From contig CBDCBA010000031.1 of assembly GCA_965214125.1 (NCBI GenBank), forward strand, positions 1 to 64,000: DNA of 64,000 nucleotides. Reading direction: 5' to 3'. Origin of the DNA: CBDCBA01 sp965214125. Its GTDB lineage: Bacteria; Planctomycetota; Phycisphaerae; Tepidisphaerales; Tepidisphaeraceae. Numbering within the stretch: the first letter of the stretch is position 1; the number at the start of each line of letters is the position of its first letter. Positions 40,034 to 49,630 of the stretch are shown here, one piece after another. The notes beneath the pieces were generated by a model, which did no database searches, was not told the origin of the DNA, and saw nothing but the letters and a program-made list of their open reading frames with translations. The position numbers were made by a program, and so were the translations under genes.

Positions 40034-40765
40034 CTAGCGGCGGCGGCGCAGGGCGACGAGGCCGCCGATGCCGAGCAGGGCAAGGCTGGTCGGCTCGGGG
40101 ATCGCGGTGCTGGTGAACTGCGTCACAAGGCCGCTGCTGCGGGCGCCGGCGTTGCCGGTCTTGCTGGCCACGCCGTCCGTGTCGGGCTGGTCGACGACGC
40201 CGTCGAAGCTTTCGAGCGCACCGAAGCCGGGGCCGTTGGTGACGGTGGCGGAGTCGGGGACGCTGACGTCGAGCAGCAGGTTGCCCATCGACGGGTCGTA
40301 GTCGAAGGGCATTTGCAGCGTGAAGCCGTACTGGAACGGCTGGGGGCCGCTCGGGTTGGAGCCGCCGCGGTCGAGGGTGATCGGGCCGCTGTAGACGACC
40401 TGAACGTCGCTGCCAACGTTGGAGTCGAACGACCCGGCGATGCCGGCGCCGGTGGCGGCGTTGGAGGTCGTCGACAGGGTGATCGTGATGTCGCTGGCGG
40501 TGATCGAGTTGGGCCGGAAGGCGTTCTCCGGGTTGGCGGCGCGGAACTGGATCTGGGTGATCGTCTGGGCGCTGTCGAAGAAGTCGCTGCTGTAGACCTG
40601 CTGGAAGCGGTCGCCCGGATCATCGATCGGGCCGTCGAGAATCAGGTCGCCGTCGGTGTCGGCGAAGCCGTCGGGAGCGACGGTGAAGACTTGAGCGGCC
40701 GCCGGGACGGCGAAAGCAACGAGCGCGGTCGAGGCGACCGCCGTGCAAAGCGTGTTCTTGAGCAT
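40034..40765 (-). CDS. PEP-CTERM surface protein
   Basis: From ATG 40765 it is 243 residues, with GGAG nine bases upstream; an earlier in-frame ATG at 40795 would include that ribosome-binding site and is less likely. The signal peptide is LKNTLCTAVASTALVAFAVP, ending AAA. The body is beta-rich with Asn/Ser/Thr (TASDITITLSTTSNAATGAG, DSNVGSDVQVVYSGPITLD) and has few cysteines. The tail is IPEPTSLALLGIGGLVALRR, the PEP-CTERM signal for exosortase. It is likely cell-surface exposed or secreted. No recognised domain and no function. Unlike the PEP-CTERM gene at 19.1 kb, no riboswitch is seen in its upstream gap. Confidence 0.88.
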   Translation of the reverse strand: MLKNTLCTAVASTALVAFAVPAAAQVFTVAPDGFADTDGDLILDGPIDDPGDRFQQVYSSDFFDSAQTITQIQFRAANPENAFRPNSITASDITITLSTTSNAATGAGIAGSFDSNVGSDVQVVYSGPITLDRGGSNPSGPQPFQYGFTLQMPFDYDPSMGNLLLDVSVPDSATVTNGPGFGALESFDGVVDQPDTDGVASKTGNAGARSSGLVTQFTSTAIPEPTSLALLGIGGLVALRRRR

Positions 40766-40931
40766 CAACTTTTCTCCGAACCTTGATGAGTCCATCGTGC
40801 CACCGTCGGCCCATGCCGGCGATACGGGCGCAGCCCGGCCCTCACGAGGAGGGCGGCTTGAACCCTAATCTACGCGATCGGAGCGCCTGCGGATGGGGGG
40901 CAGGAATTTTTCCGCAACGACCACGCGCGGC

Positions 40932-42326
40932 CTACAACGCCTCGGCCGCCAGGCTGGCCAGCTCGCTGCGCTCGCTCTTGGCCAGCGTCACATGGCCGAC
41001 GAGCGACTGGCCTTTGAGACGCTCGACAAGGTACGTCAGCCCGTTGCTGCTGGCATCGAGGTAGGGGTTATCGATCTGCGTCGGGTCGCCGGTGAAGACC
41101 AGCTTGGTCCCCTCGCCCACGCGGCTGGCGATGGTCTTGATCTCATGCGGCGTGAGGTTCTGGGCCTCGTCGACGATCATGAACTGCTCGGGAATGCTCC
41201 GGCCTCGGATGTACGTGAGCGGCTCGAGCACGATCGTGCCGTCGCGCATGAGGGCGTCGATGCGCCCCTCGACGCCCTTCATCTGCTGCTTATGGTCGGC
41301 GGCCTTGTCGTCGCCGTTGCCGGCGACGCGCTGGCCCAGCAGGTAGGTCAGGTTGTCGAAGATCGGCTGCATCCACGCGCCCAGCTTCTCGTCCTTGTCG
41401 CCCGGCAGGTAGCCGATGTCGCGCCCCATGGGCATGATCGGCCGGGCGACGAGCAGCTTCGTGTAGGCGTGGTCACTCACGACCCGCTGCATCCCCGCGG
41501 CGAGCGCCAGCAGCGTCTTGCCCGTGCCCGCCTGCCCGATGAGCGTCACGAGCTTGACCGAGTCGTCGAGCAACAAATCGAGCGCCATCGTCTGCTGCAA
41601 GTTGCGAGGCAGGATGCCGAAGATCGGCTTGCTCATCCGCTTGACTGGTCTCAACCCCTCGTCGCCGCCCGACACGCGCGCCAAGGCGGTGTGCGTCAGG
41701 TTGGCGGTGTCCTGGAGCAACAGGTACTCGTTCGCATTCGGCGGCGGATCGACGCCGAGGTCCGCCGGGGTGGGCGGGGTGTCGCCGTGGAAGACTGCGT
41801 CGATCTGCTCCGCCGTCGCTGCCGCCTCGCGATGGCCGGTGTAAAGCTCGTCCCAATCGACCTTCTGGTTCTCGAAATCCTGCGTGACCACGCCCAGCGA
41901 GTGCGCCTTGATCCGGGCGGCGAGGTCCTTCGTGACGAACACCACCCGCCGCCCGTCGCGCTGGAGCTTGATGGCGCAGCGGATGATGTGGTTGTCCGGC
42001 GTCGGCTCGCGTAGCCCGGCCACCTCAATGCCGTTGGGATTCAGCACGACCTGCACCGTTCCGCCGGGCGAGCCATCCGGGTGCGTGATCGGCACGCCCT
42101 CGGCCAGATTGCCCTGCTGGCGGAAGGCATCAAGGTGGCGGATCGTGTCCCGCGCCGCGCGGCCGACGTCGTCCGAGCGGGTCTTGAAGCCGTCGAGCTC
42201 CTCGATCACGTCAAAGGGGATGACGACGTCGTTTTCCTGGAAGACGAAAATCGCCCGCGAGTTGTGCAGGAGCACGTTTGTATCGAGCACGAACGTCTTC
42301 ACGGCGGAACTGTCGGCTTGGGTCAT
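40932..42326 (-). CDS. PIN domain-PhoH fusion ATPase
   Basis: From ATG 42326 it is 464 residues (an ATG at 42374 would add 16). The N-terminal PIN RNase domain begins KTFVLDTNVLLHNSRAIFVF, with conserved Asp; further PIN acids appear in FVTKDLAARIKA. The C-terminal PhoH ATPase has VTLIGQAGTGKTLLALAAGM (P-loop near 265-280), VARPIMPMGRDIGYLPGDKD and FMIVDEAQNLTPHEIKTIAS. PIN-PhoH (PhoH2-type) proteins act as RNA helicase/endoribonucleases. It converges on the PEP-CTERM gene's upstream region and diverges from the phosphomannose isomerase gene. Which of the two ATGs is used is undecided: neither has a strong ribosome-binding site. Confidence 0.93.
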   Translation of the reverse strand: MTQADSSAVKTFVLDTNVLLHNSRAIFVFQENDVVIPFDVIEELDGFKTRSDDVGRAARDTIRHLDAFRQQGNLAEGVPITHPDGSPGGTVQVVLNPNGIEVAGLREPTPDNHIIRCAIKLQRDGRRVVFVTKDLAARIKAHSLGVVTQDFENQKVDWDELYTGHREAAATAEQIDAVFHGDTPPTPADLGVDPPPNANEYLLLQDTANLTHTALARVSGGDEGLRPVKRMSKPIFGILPRNLQQTMALDLLLDDSVKLVTLIGQAGTGKTLLALAAGMQRVVSDHAYTKLLVARPIMPMGRDIGYLPGDKDEKLGAWMQPIFDNLTYLLGQRVAGNGDDKAADHKQQMKGVEGRIDALMRDGTIVLEPLTYIRGRSIPEQFMIVDEAQNLTPHEIKTIASRVGEGTKLVFTGDPTQIDNPYLDASSNGLTYLVERLKGQSLVGHVTLAKSERSELASLAAEAL

Positions 42327-42430
42327 CAGCAGGGCGCGGTGGTGGCGTGGGTGCAGGGAACTCCGGGTCTCCATCTCTAGTATCGACGGCTAACGCCGAA
42401 TCGGCCAACGTTCCTCCGACAGCACACGCC

Positions 42431-43480
42431 ATGCCCGACGACCTGTACCCGCTTCGATTCGAGCCCCGCCTCGTCCCCAAGATGTGGGGCGGCAACCGGT
42501 TGGCGTCGCTCGGCAAACCGGTAAAAGCGAACGAGCCGACCGGCGAGAGTTGGGAACTCTTCGACTTTCCGCCCGGTGTCGTGCAGGACGACCAGTGGAT
42601 CAGTGCCGCGGTCGCCGACGGCCCGCTCAAGGGAAGATTGCTCCACGACCTGATGGCCGACGACGCGATGCGCAGGCGCATCCTCGGCCACGTCCCGCCG
42701 GTGAACACGCCGCACGGCCCGCAGTTTCCGCTGCTCGTGAAGTTCCTCGACGCCCGCGAGGACCTCTCCGTCCAAGTCCACCCGACCCAGGCCTACGCCG
42801 ATGCTCACGACGGCGCCCACCTGAAGAACGAGGCGTGGACCGTTCTCGCGACCGAGCCAAATGCGCGTTTACTCAAGGGTCTCAAAAGCGGCGTCACGCG
42901 CGAAGCGTTCGAGCAGGCCATACACGAAGGCACCGTCGAAGACCTGATCGTCAGCCTGCCGTCGAAGGTGGGCGAGACGCACTATCTGCCCAGCGGCACC
43001 GTTCACGCCCTCGGGGCCGGTATGCTCGTCGCCGAGGTCCAGACGCCTAGTGACACGACCTATCGCGTCTACGATTTTCAGCGGAAAGACCCTAAAACCG
43101 GGCAGGAACGCGAGCTGCACGTCGAGCAGGCCATTGACGTGATCGACTTCGACTCCGCCGGCCCCCACCGCCCCCCCCACCACGAGCCCCACCCGCCCGT
43201 GCCGCCGGGCGACGGGGTGCTCGTGACGGCCCCGCAGTTCACGATCGCCCGGCAGTCGGCCTCGGCCGGCGTGCGACGCACCCTGCCCGCCGGGGCGCCG
43301 ACGGTGCTCGTGATCCTCGACGGCGCCGGCGGCCTGCTGAGCGAGGGCGTTGGCGCACAGCCGTTCTCCAGGGGCCAGACGTTCCTCCTGCCGGCCGACC
43401 TCGTCGCGCCGGCACTTGCCCCGGACGCAGACTGCACCTGGCTGGAAGTGAGCTTCCCGAAGCCGCACAAGAGCGGTTGA
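42431..43480 (+). CDS. Mannose-6-phosphate isomerase, class I
   Basis: Read from ATG 42431 it is 349 residues; the longer frame upstream overlaps the PhoH gene. LYPLRFEPRLVPKMWGGNRL is the family start. The zinc site is formed by DLSVQVHPTQAYADAHDGAH (Gln, His), KNEAWTVLA (Glu) and LPSGTVHALGAGMLVAEVQT (His). The C-terminal cupin half has TIARQSASAGVRR and AGGLLSEG. It interconverts mannose-6-phosphate and fructose-6-phosphate, linking glycolysis to GDP-mannose and glycan synthesis. The gene is convergent with mutM across a repeat element. Confidence 0.93.
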   Translation: MPDDLYPLRFEPRLVPKMWGGNRLASLGKPVKANEPTGESWELFDFPPGVVQDDQWISAAVADGPLKGRLLHDLMADDAMRRRILGHVPPVNTPHGPQFPLLVKFLDAREDLSVQVHPTQAYADAHDGAHLKNEAWTVLATEPNARLLKGLKSGVTREAFEQAIHEGTVEDLIVSLPSKVGETHYLPSGTVHALGAGMLVAEVQTPSDTTYRVYDFQRKDPKTGQERELHVEQAIDVIDFDSAGPHRPPHHEPHPPVPPGDGVLVTAPQFTIARQSASAGVRRTLPAGAPTVLVILDGAGGLLSEGVGAQPFSRGQTFLLPADLVAPALAPDADCTWLEVSFPKPHKSG

Positions 43481-43501
43481 ACTTCGTTCATTTGATTCTG
43501 A

Positions 43502-43572
43502 GGTAGCCGCGGAGCTTGCTCCGCGTGTCGGGGTCGGGTCAACGTCCGCACGGAGCGAGCTCCGCGGCTACC
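43502..43572. repeat. GTAG-headed inverted repeat between convergent genes
   Basis: The left arm (43502-43525) has GTAG then CGCGGAGC-TT-GCTCCGCG; the right arm (43548-43572) is its inverted relative with stem CGGAGC. Heads face outward. It is the GTAG-hairpin architecture with a stem sequence different from the trp-region REP, and it fills the 121-bp gap between phosphomannose isomerase and mutM. Confidence 0.8.
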
Positions 43573-43601
43573 CCAGACGCTACGGAGCCGGTTCAGCCGC
43601 A

Positions 43602-44408
43602 CTAGCGGGAGCGATCCGCCTGGCACGTTGGGCAGAAGTGCGTCGAGCGGCTGCTCAACACGATGCGGGCGATCGGCGTCCGGCACCTGCGACACGGGGT
43701 GCCGGCGCGGTCGTAAACGCGGTGTTGCAGGCGAAAACCGCCGGGTCTGCCGTCGGCGTCGACGTAGTCGCGGAGCGTGCTGCCCTTGAACTTGATCGCG
43801 CGGCGAAGGATCGACTTGATCGACCGGTTCAGCCGTCGCACAGACGCGATCGGCACGTCGCGTGACACCGCCAGCGGGTGAACACCCGCCGCGTGCAGGG
43901 CCTCGTCGACATAGATGTTGCCCAGGCCGGCGATCACGGCCTGATCGAGCAGGGCGGACTTGATCGGCCGGGCCGTTTTCGAAAGCCGTTCGCCGAGCCT
44001 TTGGGGCGTCAGGTCGAATGGCTCCGGGCCGAGGTTCGCCTCCCCGAGGTCGTCGCCGAGCCAGTGCAGCCCGCCGAAGCGGCGCGGGTCGCTTTGCCGC
44101 AGCTCACCGTGCTCGAAGGCGAAGACCACGTGCGTGTGCTTCACGAGCGGCGTCGCGGCATCGCAGAAGGTCATTCGCCCGCTCATGCCGAGGTGTGCGA
44201 AGAAGCGACGATCGTCATCGAGCACGAAGACAATGCGTTTCGCCCTCCGCCGGACATCGGCGATTCGCACGCCCGCAAGGCCAAGCCAGTTGAAGCCGGC
44301 CGGCGTCGCGAAATCGTCGCGATGCAGCGTGATACCAACCAGCCGCCGGCCGACGATCTTCGGGCGGACGGAGTCGACCACGGTCTGGACCTCGGGCAGT
44401 TCGGGCAT
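43602..44408 (-). CDS. mutM: Formamidopyrimidine-DNA glycosylase
   Basis: A 268-residue Fpg/MutM. It begins MPELPEVQTVVDSVRPKIVG, with catalytic Pro2 and Glu3. RRRAKRIVFVLDDDRRFFAH carries the conserved Lys, LGMSGRMTF the recognition loop, LDQAVIAGLGNIYVDEALHA the H2TH region with the Asn/Tyr residues, and CRRCRTPIARIVLSSRSTHF with a final C..C (CPTC) the zinc finger. It removes 8-oxoguanine and formamidopyrimidines and nicks the site. The length and all catalytic residues are normal. It diverges from moxR (72 bp between starts). Confidence 0.97.
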   Translation of the reverse strand: MPELPEVQTVVDSVRPKIVGRRLVGITLHRDDFATPAGFNWLGLAGVRIADVRRRAKRIVFVLDDDRRFFAHLGMSGRMTFCDAATPLVKHTHVVFAFEHGELRQSDPRRFGGLHWLGDDLGEANLGPEPFDLTPQRLGERLSKTARPIKSALLDQAVIAGLGNIYVDEALHAAGVHPLAVSRDVPIASVRRLNRSIKSILRRAIKFKGSTLRDYVDADGRPGGFRLQHRVYDRAGTPCRRCRTPIARIVLSSRSTHFCPTCQADRSR

Positions 44409-44480
44409 GCGCAGCGTGTTTTACGCCGGGCCGTCGCCGAGCGTTCCATTTGATGTCGCGGTCGGACTGCGCCTGTTACG

Positions 44481-45565
<1,085 letters not shown>

Positions 45566-45569
<4 letters not shown>

Positions 45570-45961
45570 GCAGCGAGAACGGCGATGCAGCCGAGTTCGT
45601 TGCGTGGGTTGAGGATGACCCTGACGATGAAATGTTCATTGACGAAGTGCGGTATGCCTGCCGCCACGAGTGCAGGGAGTTTGCGGTTGTCGAAGTTGGC
45701 GATGGCCGGGTTGCATTGTTGGCTGGCGGCGAGTACGCGATCGCGCTCCCGCTGGGCGACGATGGGCGTGTGCTTGCCCCCACGCCCGATGGGCTGCTGT
45801 GGATTCGTCGCCTGCTTTGGCACACGCACCCTCGTGCGACAGGCCCGTCCGATGCCGATCGGGCGCTGCTGCGACTGCTCGGGCAGGCGACGTCGCGGGT
45901 CCACGAGGTTGGCGGCGAGCCGGGCGGCACGCAGTTCTCTGCGGAGAAATCGCGCGGCTAA
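45566..45961 (+). CDS. JAMM/JAB-like metalloprotein in the moxR operon
   Basis: A 131-residue protein coupled to moxR by ATGA. LLWHTHPRATGPSDADRALL (about 83-102) resembles the JAMM/MPN+ zinc motif, HxHP...S..D, with one residue fewer between the second His and Ser than usual; a candidate upstream Glu lies in EYAIALPL. The rest is short and acidic at the start (EDDPDDEMFIDEVRYACRHE). If active it would be a zinc isopeptidase or peptidase, acting on a ubiquitin-like or other tail. The codons use more A/T at third positions than its neighbours (GTT, GAT, GAA, TTG), suggesting a different history. The assignment rests on one motif. Confidence 0.5.
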
Positions 45962-46028
45962 GGCATCCCGTTGGTCGCGCTCTCGCGTAGGATGCGGCCG
46001 CGGGTGGAACACACTGTGGATCTTGCCG

Positions 46029-46433
46029 ATGACCGTCGCAGCCCCAACACGACCGTTCGCGAAGCCGACAGCGGCCGAGCCGCTCTTCTCGGCGACGGTG
46101 AAGGACGTCATCGAGAACCGCGGCCGGTTCTCGAAGGTGCCGCCGCCGGGATTGGTCGTGATCTTCGAATGGCCGTCCAGCCGCGGCTGGCTCCCGCTGG
46201 CGGGCGATCAGGTCGAACTTGCCGCCGAGGGTCGCGAGCCCGTCACCCGGCCGACCCACGATTTGAAGGACCACGGCCCGAGCGTGAGCCTCTACTTCAT
46301 TGGCCTCACCCGCGCCGATGTGCCGATCGGCTCAAAGGTGACTTGGAGCCGAGATCGGCACGTGCCGCGGCGGGAAGCCGCTCGGGGTACGCTCGTCCCG
46401 GATGTCCAAGCCGATGTCGACCGCCGCTCGTGA
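46029..46433 (+). CDS. Small beta-rich protein in the moxR operon, unknown
   Basis: From ATG 46029 it is 134 residues. FSATVKDVIENRGRFSKVPP and PGLVVIFEWPSSRGWLPLAG look like a beta-rich domain, ending with a charged tail (DRHVPRREAARGTLVPDVQ). No family is recognised and no signal or membrane helix is seen. Its 3' end overlaps the DUF58 start by 32 bp. It sits between the JAB-like gene and DUF58, in a slot not usual for a moxR operon, so it may be an accessory partner of the JAB-like protein. Confidence 0.55.
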   Translation: MTVAAPTRPFAKPTAAEPLFSATVKDVIENRGRFSKVPPPGLVVIFEWPSSRGWLPLAGDQVELAAEGREPVTRPTHDLKDHGPSVSLYFIGLTRADVPIGSKVTWSRDRHVPRREAARGTLVPDVQADVDRRS

Positions 46434-47331
46434 CGAGCTTCGCTTTCTCGATCCCCGCGCCCTCGCCCGCGTGAAGTCGCTCGAGCTGCGCACGCGCAAG
46501 ATCGTCGAAGGTCTTATGTCCGGCCGGCACCGGTCGCCGTTCCAGGGGTCAAGCGTTGAGTTCGCGCAGCACCGGCCTTACGTGCAGGGGGACGACACGC
46601 GCCACATCGATTGGAAGGTGTTCGGCCGCAGCGACAAGCTGCACATCAAGCAGTTTCAGGAGGAAACCCAGCTTCAAATCCTCCTCGCCGTCGACGCCAG
46701 CGAGAGCATGAGCTTCGGCAGCGTCACGGCCGACGACGGATCGCCTTGGACCAAGTACGACCACGCCACCACCGTCGCCGCAACGCTGGCCTACCTCGCG
46801 ACGGCCCAGACCGACTCGGTCGGCCTCTCCATTTTCGACGAAAACCTCGCACGCTACTTCCGACCCAGCGGCGGGCGCGGGCAGTGGCGGACGATCGTCC
46901 ACGAGCTGCAAGCCGTGCCCCGCTGGAACAAGACCGGCCTCGGCGGGGTGCTCGAACAGCTCGCCCGCAAAACGGGGCAAAAATCGCTTGTGATCGTTAT
47001 CAGCGACTTCTTCGACGACGCCCGCTCGCTCGAGCGTGGCCTAAAGGCCCTGCGCTTCCGCAAGCACGACGTCGTCTGCCTGCAACTGCTCGACCCGCAG
47101 GAGATCGAGTTCCCGTTCCAGGATGTCACCATGTTTAAGGGAATGGAAGAACTCGGTGAGCTCCTAACCGAGCCGCAGGCCTTGCGGCGCGGCTACCTCA
47201 CGGCGCTCGCGGAGCACACGGAGGCGATCGAACGAGCGTGCCGGCGGATCGACACCGACTTCTACCGGTTCGACACGGGCGAAAGCGTCGGCGGACCGCT
47301 GGGCGTCTTCCTGGGCGGGAGGCAGAAATGA
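46402..47331 (+). CDS. DUF58/VWA-like protein
   Basis: A 309-residue soluble DUF58 protein. SSVEFAQHRPYVQGDDTRHI (near 50-69) with DWKVFGRSDKLHIKQFQEET is the DUF58 hallmark (YQpGDdpR.IdW...). The VWA-like metal site LAVDASESMSFGS has DxSxS, and LVIVISDFFDDARSLERGLK carries a later acidic motif. Alternative start ATG 46414 is possible. These proteins partner MoxR. The stop overlaps the BatA-type start (47328) by 4 bp. Unlike the DUF58 at 16.9 kb it lacks membrane helices. Confidence 0.93.
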   Translation: MSKPMSTAARDELRFLDPRALARVKSLELRTRKIVEGLMSGRHRSPFQGSSVEFAQHRPYVQGDDTRHIDWKVFGRSDKLHIKQFQEETQLQILLAVDASESMSFGSVTADDGSPWTKYDHATTVAATLAYLATAQTDSVGLSIFDENLARYFRPSGGRGQWRTIVHELQAVPRWNKTGLGGVLEQLARKTGQKSLVIVISDFFDDARSLERGLKALRFRKHDVVCLQLLDPQEIEFPFQDVTMFKGMEELGELLTEPQALRRGYLTALAEHTEAIERACRRIDTDFYRFDTGESVGGPLGVFLGGRQK

Positions 47332-49532
47332 TCGGGTTGTCACTCGCCGCCGGCTTCCTGACGCCCGGCCTTGCCCTCGCCGGCGCGGCGCTGGTGGCGG
47401 TGCCGATCGTCATCCACCTGCTCAACCGCCGCCGCTTCAAGATGGTGCATTGGGCGGCGATGGAGTTCGTGCTGCGCGCCGTGCGGCAGAATCGGCGGCG
47501 GATGCGATTTGAGTCGTGGCTGCTGTTGGCGCTGCGCTGCCTCGTGATCGGCCTCGCCGGCGCGGCATTGGCGCGGCCGATGGGCTGCGCGAACTCTGCC
47601 CTCGCCGCGGCCGCGCCGGGGGAGGGCGGGCTGCACATTCTCGTTCTCGACGACAGCGCGAGCGCCCGCCAAACCACCTCCGGAGAGGGGTCGAACTTCG
47701 ACGTGCAGAAGCGGATCGCCGCGTCCTTAATCGAAGCCTTCGGCCAAGGCGGCGGGCGCGTGGCGGTGCTGGCGGCGTCGCGGTCCGCCGATGATCCCGT
47801 CGCCACGCCGACGTTCAACCTGGCCGCCGCCCGCGCGGCCGTGGAGGCGGCGCAGCCGACTTACCAGATCACCGATCTTGCGGCCGCGCTCGACCGGGCC
47901 CGCCGCATCGCCGAGGAGGCGGGCGCGGCCGAGGCGGTACGGGTTCATGTGTTCACCGACGCCGCCGCGACCGCCGTGGCCGACCCGCGGCTGTCGGACG
48001 TCGCAGCCGGCCTTGCCGACGCGGCGGAACTGCGGGTCTACCGCCCGATCGCCCCCGCGCCGGCCAACGCGGCCGTGCTGGATCTCGCGCCAACCGACCC
48101 CCTTGTGCGGCGCGGCTTTCGCGTCGACCTTCAAGCGACGGCCGCCCGCTTCGGCGGCGCCGGCTCGGCCGGGGCGGCGTGGCAAGTCGACGAGCAGACC
48201 CGTGACTCCTCGACGGTGGCGTTGGGCAATGAGCCCGCGCAGTTGGTGGCCGATCCCTCCGTGCTCGACGCCGCCGCAGACGGCCGGGCGCACCTGGTCC
48301 GCCTGTCTCTTGCCGGCGAAGATGCCATTCCCGCGGATGATGCGCGGCAAATCGTGATCGAGCAGGTGCGCGAGCTGCCGGTTCTGCTCGTTGCCGGCCG
48401 CGCAGCGGAGGCGGGGGCGGCGTTCGACCCGAACGCGATCCTCGCGGCCGCGCTCTCGCCGGGCGACGGCGGATACGTGGAGGTCGAGCGGATCAGCGAC
48501 CTCGAACTCGGCGGCAGACCGCTTGACGGCTACCGCGCCATCCTCCTCGCCGGCGTCGGCGGACTCGAGGAGGCGACGGCCGCGCAGCTCGCCCGCTACG
48601 TGCGCGGCGGGGGCGTCTTGATGAACTGGCTCGGCGAACGCACCGCCCCGGACGCCGACACGGCCCGGCTGGGTCCGCTCGGCCTGCTGCCGGGGGCGAT
48701 CGTGTCTCGCAACGCCGTTGAGGCCGACGGCGACCTCTTCGCCTTCGACTTCGACCCGCGCCAAGCCCACCGCTACCTGGCGGCCTTCGCCAATGTCGAT
48801 GCCACCGGCCTCGACGCGCCGGCCGTGCGGCAGTACTGGCGGCTCGAGCTGCCTCCGGCCGGTGACGAATCGGGGGCGGAGGTCGTGCTGCGATTCGCCG
48901 GCACGGGCGACCCGGCGGTAATCGTCCACCCGCTCGGCCGCGGCCGGATCGTGACGGTCGCGACGGCCGCGGCGGACCCGGAGTGGACGCTGCTGCAGAT
49001 TCGCCCGAACTTTGCCGCGTTCGTCCATGAGTTGCTCCGGCATGCCGTGGGCGAGGCTGGCGGCACGGGCGGCGCAGGCCTCACGCTCGACGCCGGCGTG
49101 GCGTTTCGCCTTCCGACGAGTCTTCGCGTGCCGGCGGGGGTCGTTCCGCGGTTGATCGTCGACGGCGATGCCCGGCCGCTGACACGCGAGGTGGATGCTG
49201 ACGGCACCATCGCCTGGGCCGGCATCGCGCCGCGCGAGCCCGGCTCTTACGCGTTGGCAGTCGACGCCGATCGCCTGCCCGTGGCGGTCAACTTCCCCGC
49301 GAGCGAGAGCGACCTGCGCCGCGCCGAGGACGCGACGCTGCGCGAAGCCTTCGGCGGAGAGGCGGAGCTGATCGACCTGTCCGACGAAGCGGTGGAGCAG
49401 ATCGTCGCCAGCGACGCCGATCGCCCTGACTGGGGCTGGCCGCTGCTGGTGGCGGTCCTGCTGCTGGCGGGGGGCGAGGCCGCGTACGCCGCGCTGCTGG
49501 GCCGGCGGCGGCGGGTGGCGGTTGGGGGATAA
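47328..49532 (+). CDS. BatA-type aerotolerance regulator protein with VWA domain
   Basis: A 734-residue membrane protein. The N-terminus LALAGAALVAVPIVIHLLNR is the BatA N-terminal motif (hydrophobic helix then IHLLNRRR), with a second helix WLLLALRCLVIGLAGAALAR near 62-84. The VWA metal site ILVLDDSASARQTTSGEG follows near 105. A long periplasmic part (about 200-690) contains ELPVLLVAGRAAEAGAAFD and GYRAILLAGVGGL, then a C-terminal helix WGWPLLVAVLLLAGGEAAY. The role is unclear; such proteins are membrane partners of MoxR/DUF58. It overlaps the DUF58 stop (ATGA) and is followed after 98 bp by another large membrane protein. Confidence 0.88.
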   Translation: MIGLSLAAGFLTPGLALAGAALVAVPIVIHLLNRRRFKMVHWAAMEFVLRAVRQNRRRMRFESWLLLALRCLVIGLAGAALARPMGCANSALAAAAPGEGGLHILVLDDSASARQTTSGEGSNFDVQKRIAASLIEAFGQGGGRVAVLAASRSADDPVATPTFNLAAARAAVEAAQPTYQITDLAAALDRARRIAEEAGAAEAVRVHVFTDAAATAVADPRLSDVAAGLADAAELRVYRPIAPAPANAAVLDLAPTDPLVRRGFRVDLQATAARFGGAGSAGAAWQVDEQTRDSSTVALGNEPAQLVADPSVLDAAADGRAHLVRLSLAGEDAIPADDARQIVIEQVRELPVLLVAGRAAEAGAAFDPNAILAAALSPGDGGYVEVERISDLELGGRPLDGYRAILLAGVGGLEEATAAQLARYVRGGGVLMNWLGERTAPDADTARLGPLGLLPGAIVSRNAVEADGDLFAFDFDPRQAHRYLAAFANVDATGLDAPAVRQYWRLELPPAGDESGAEVVLRFAGTGDPAVIVHPLGRGRIVTVATAAADPEWTLLQIRPNFAAFVHELLRHAVGEAGGTGGAGLTLDAGVAFRLPTSLRVPAGVVPRLIVDGDARPLTREVDADGTIAWAGIAPREPGSYALAVDADRLPVAVNFPASESDLRRAEDATLREAFGGEAELIDLSDEAVEQIVASDADRPDWGWPLLVAVLLLAGGEAAYAALLGRRRRVAVGG

Positions 49533-49630
49533 TCCGTCCCGCGGCCGAAATCGGGGGCCGCGTCCGTAACATCAGCGTCGCCTCCGCGTCCTGCCAAGAG
49601 CGACGCCGCCCGCGCCGGCCGAAGCAGACG

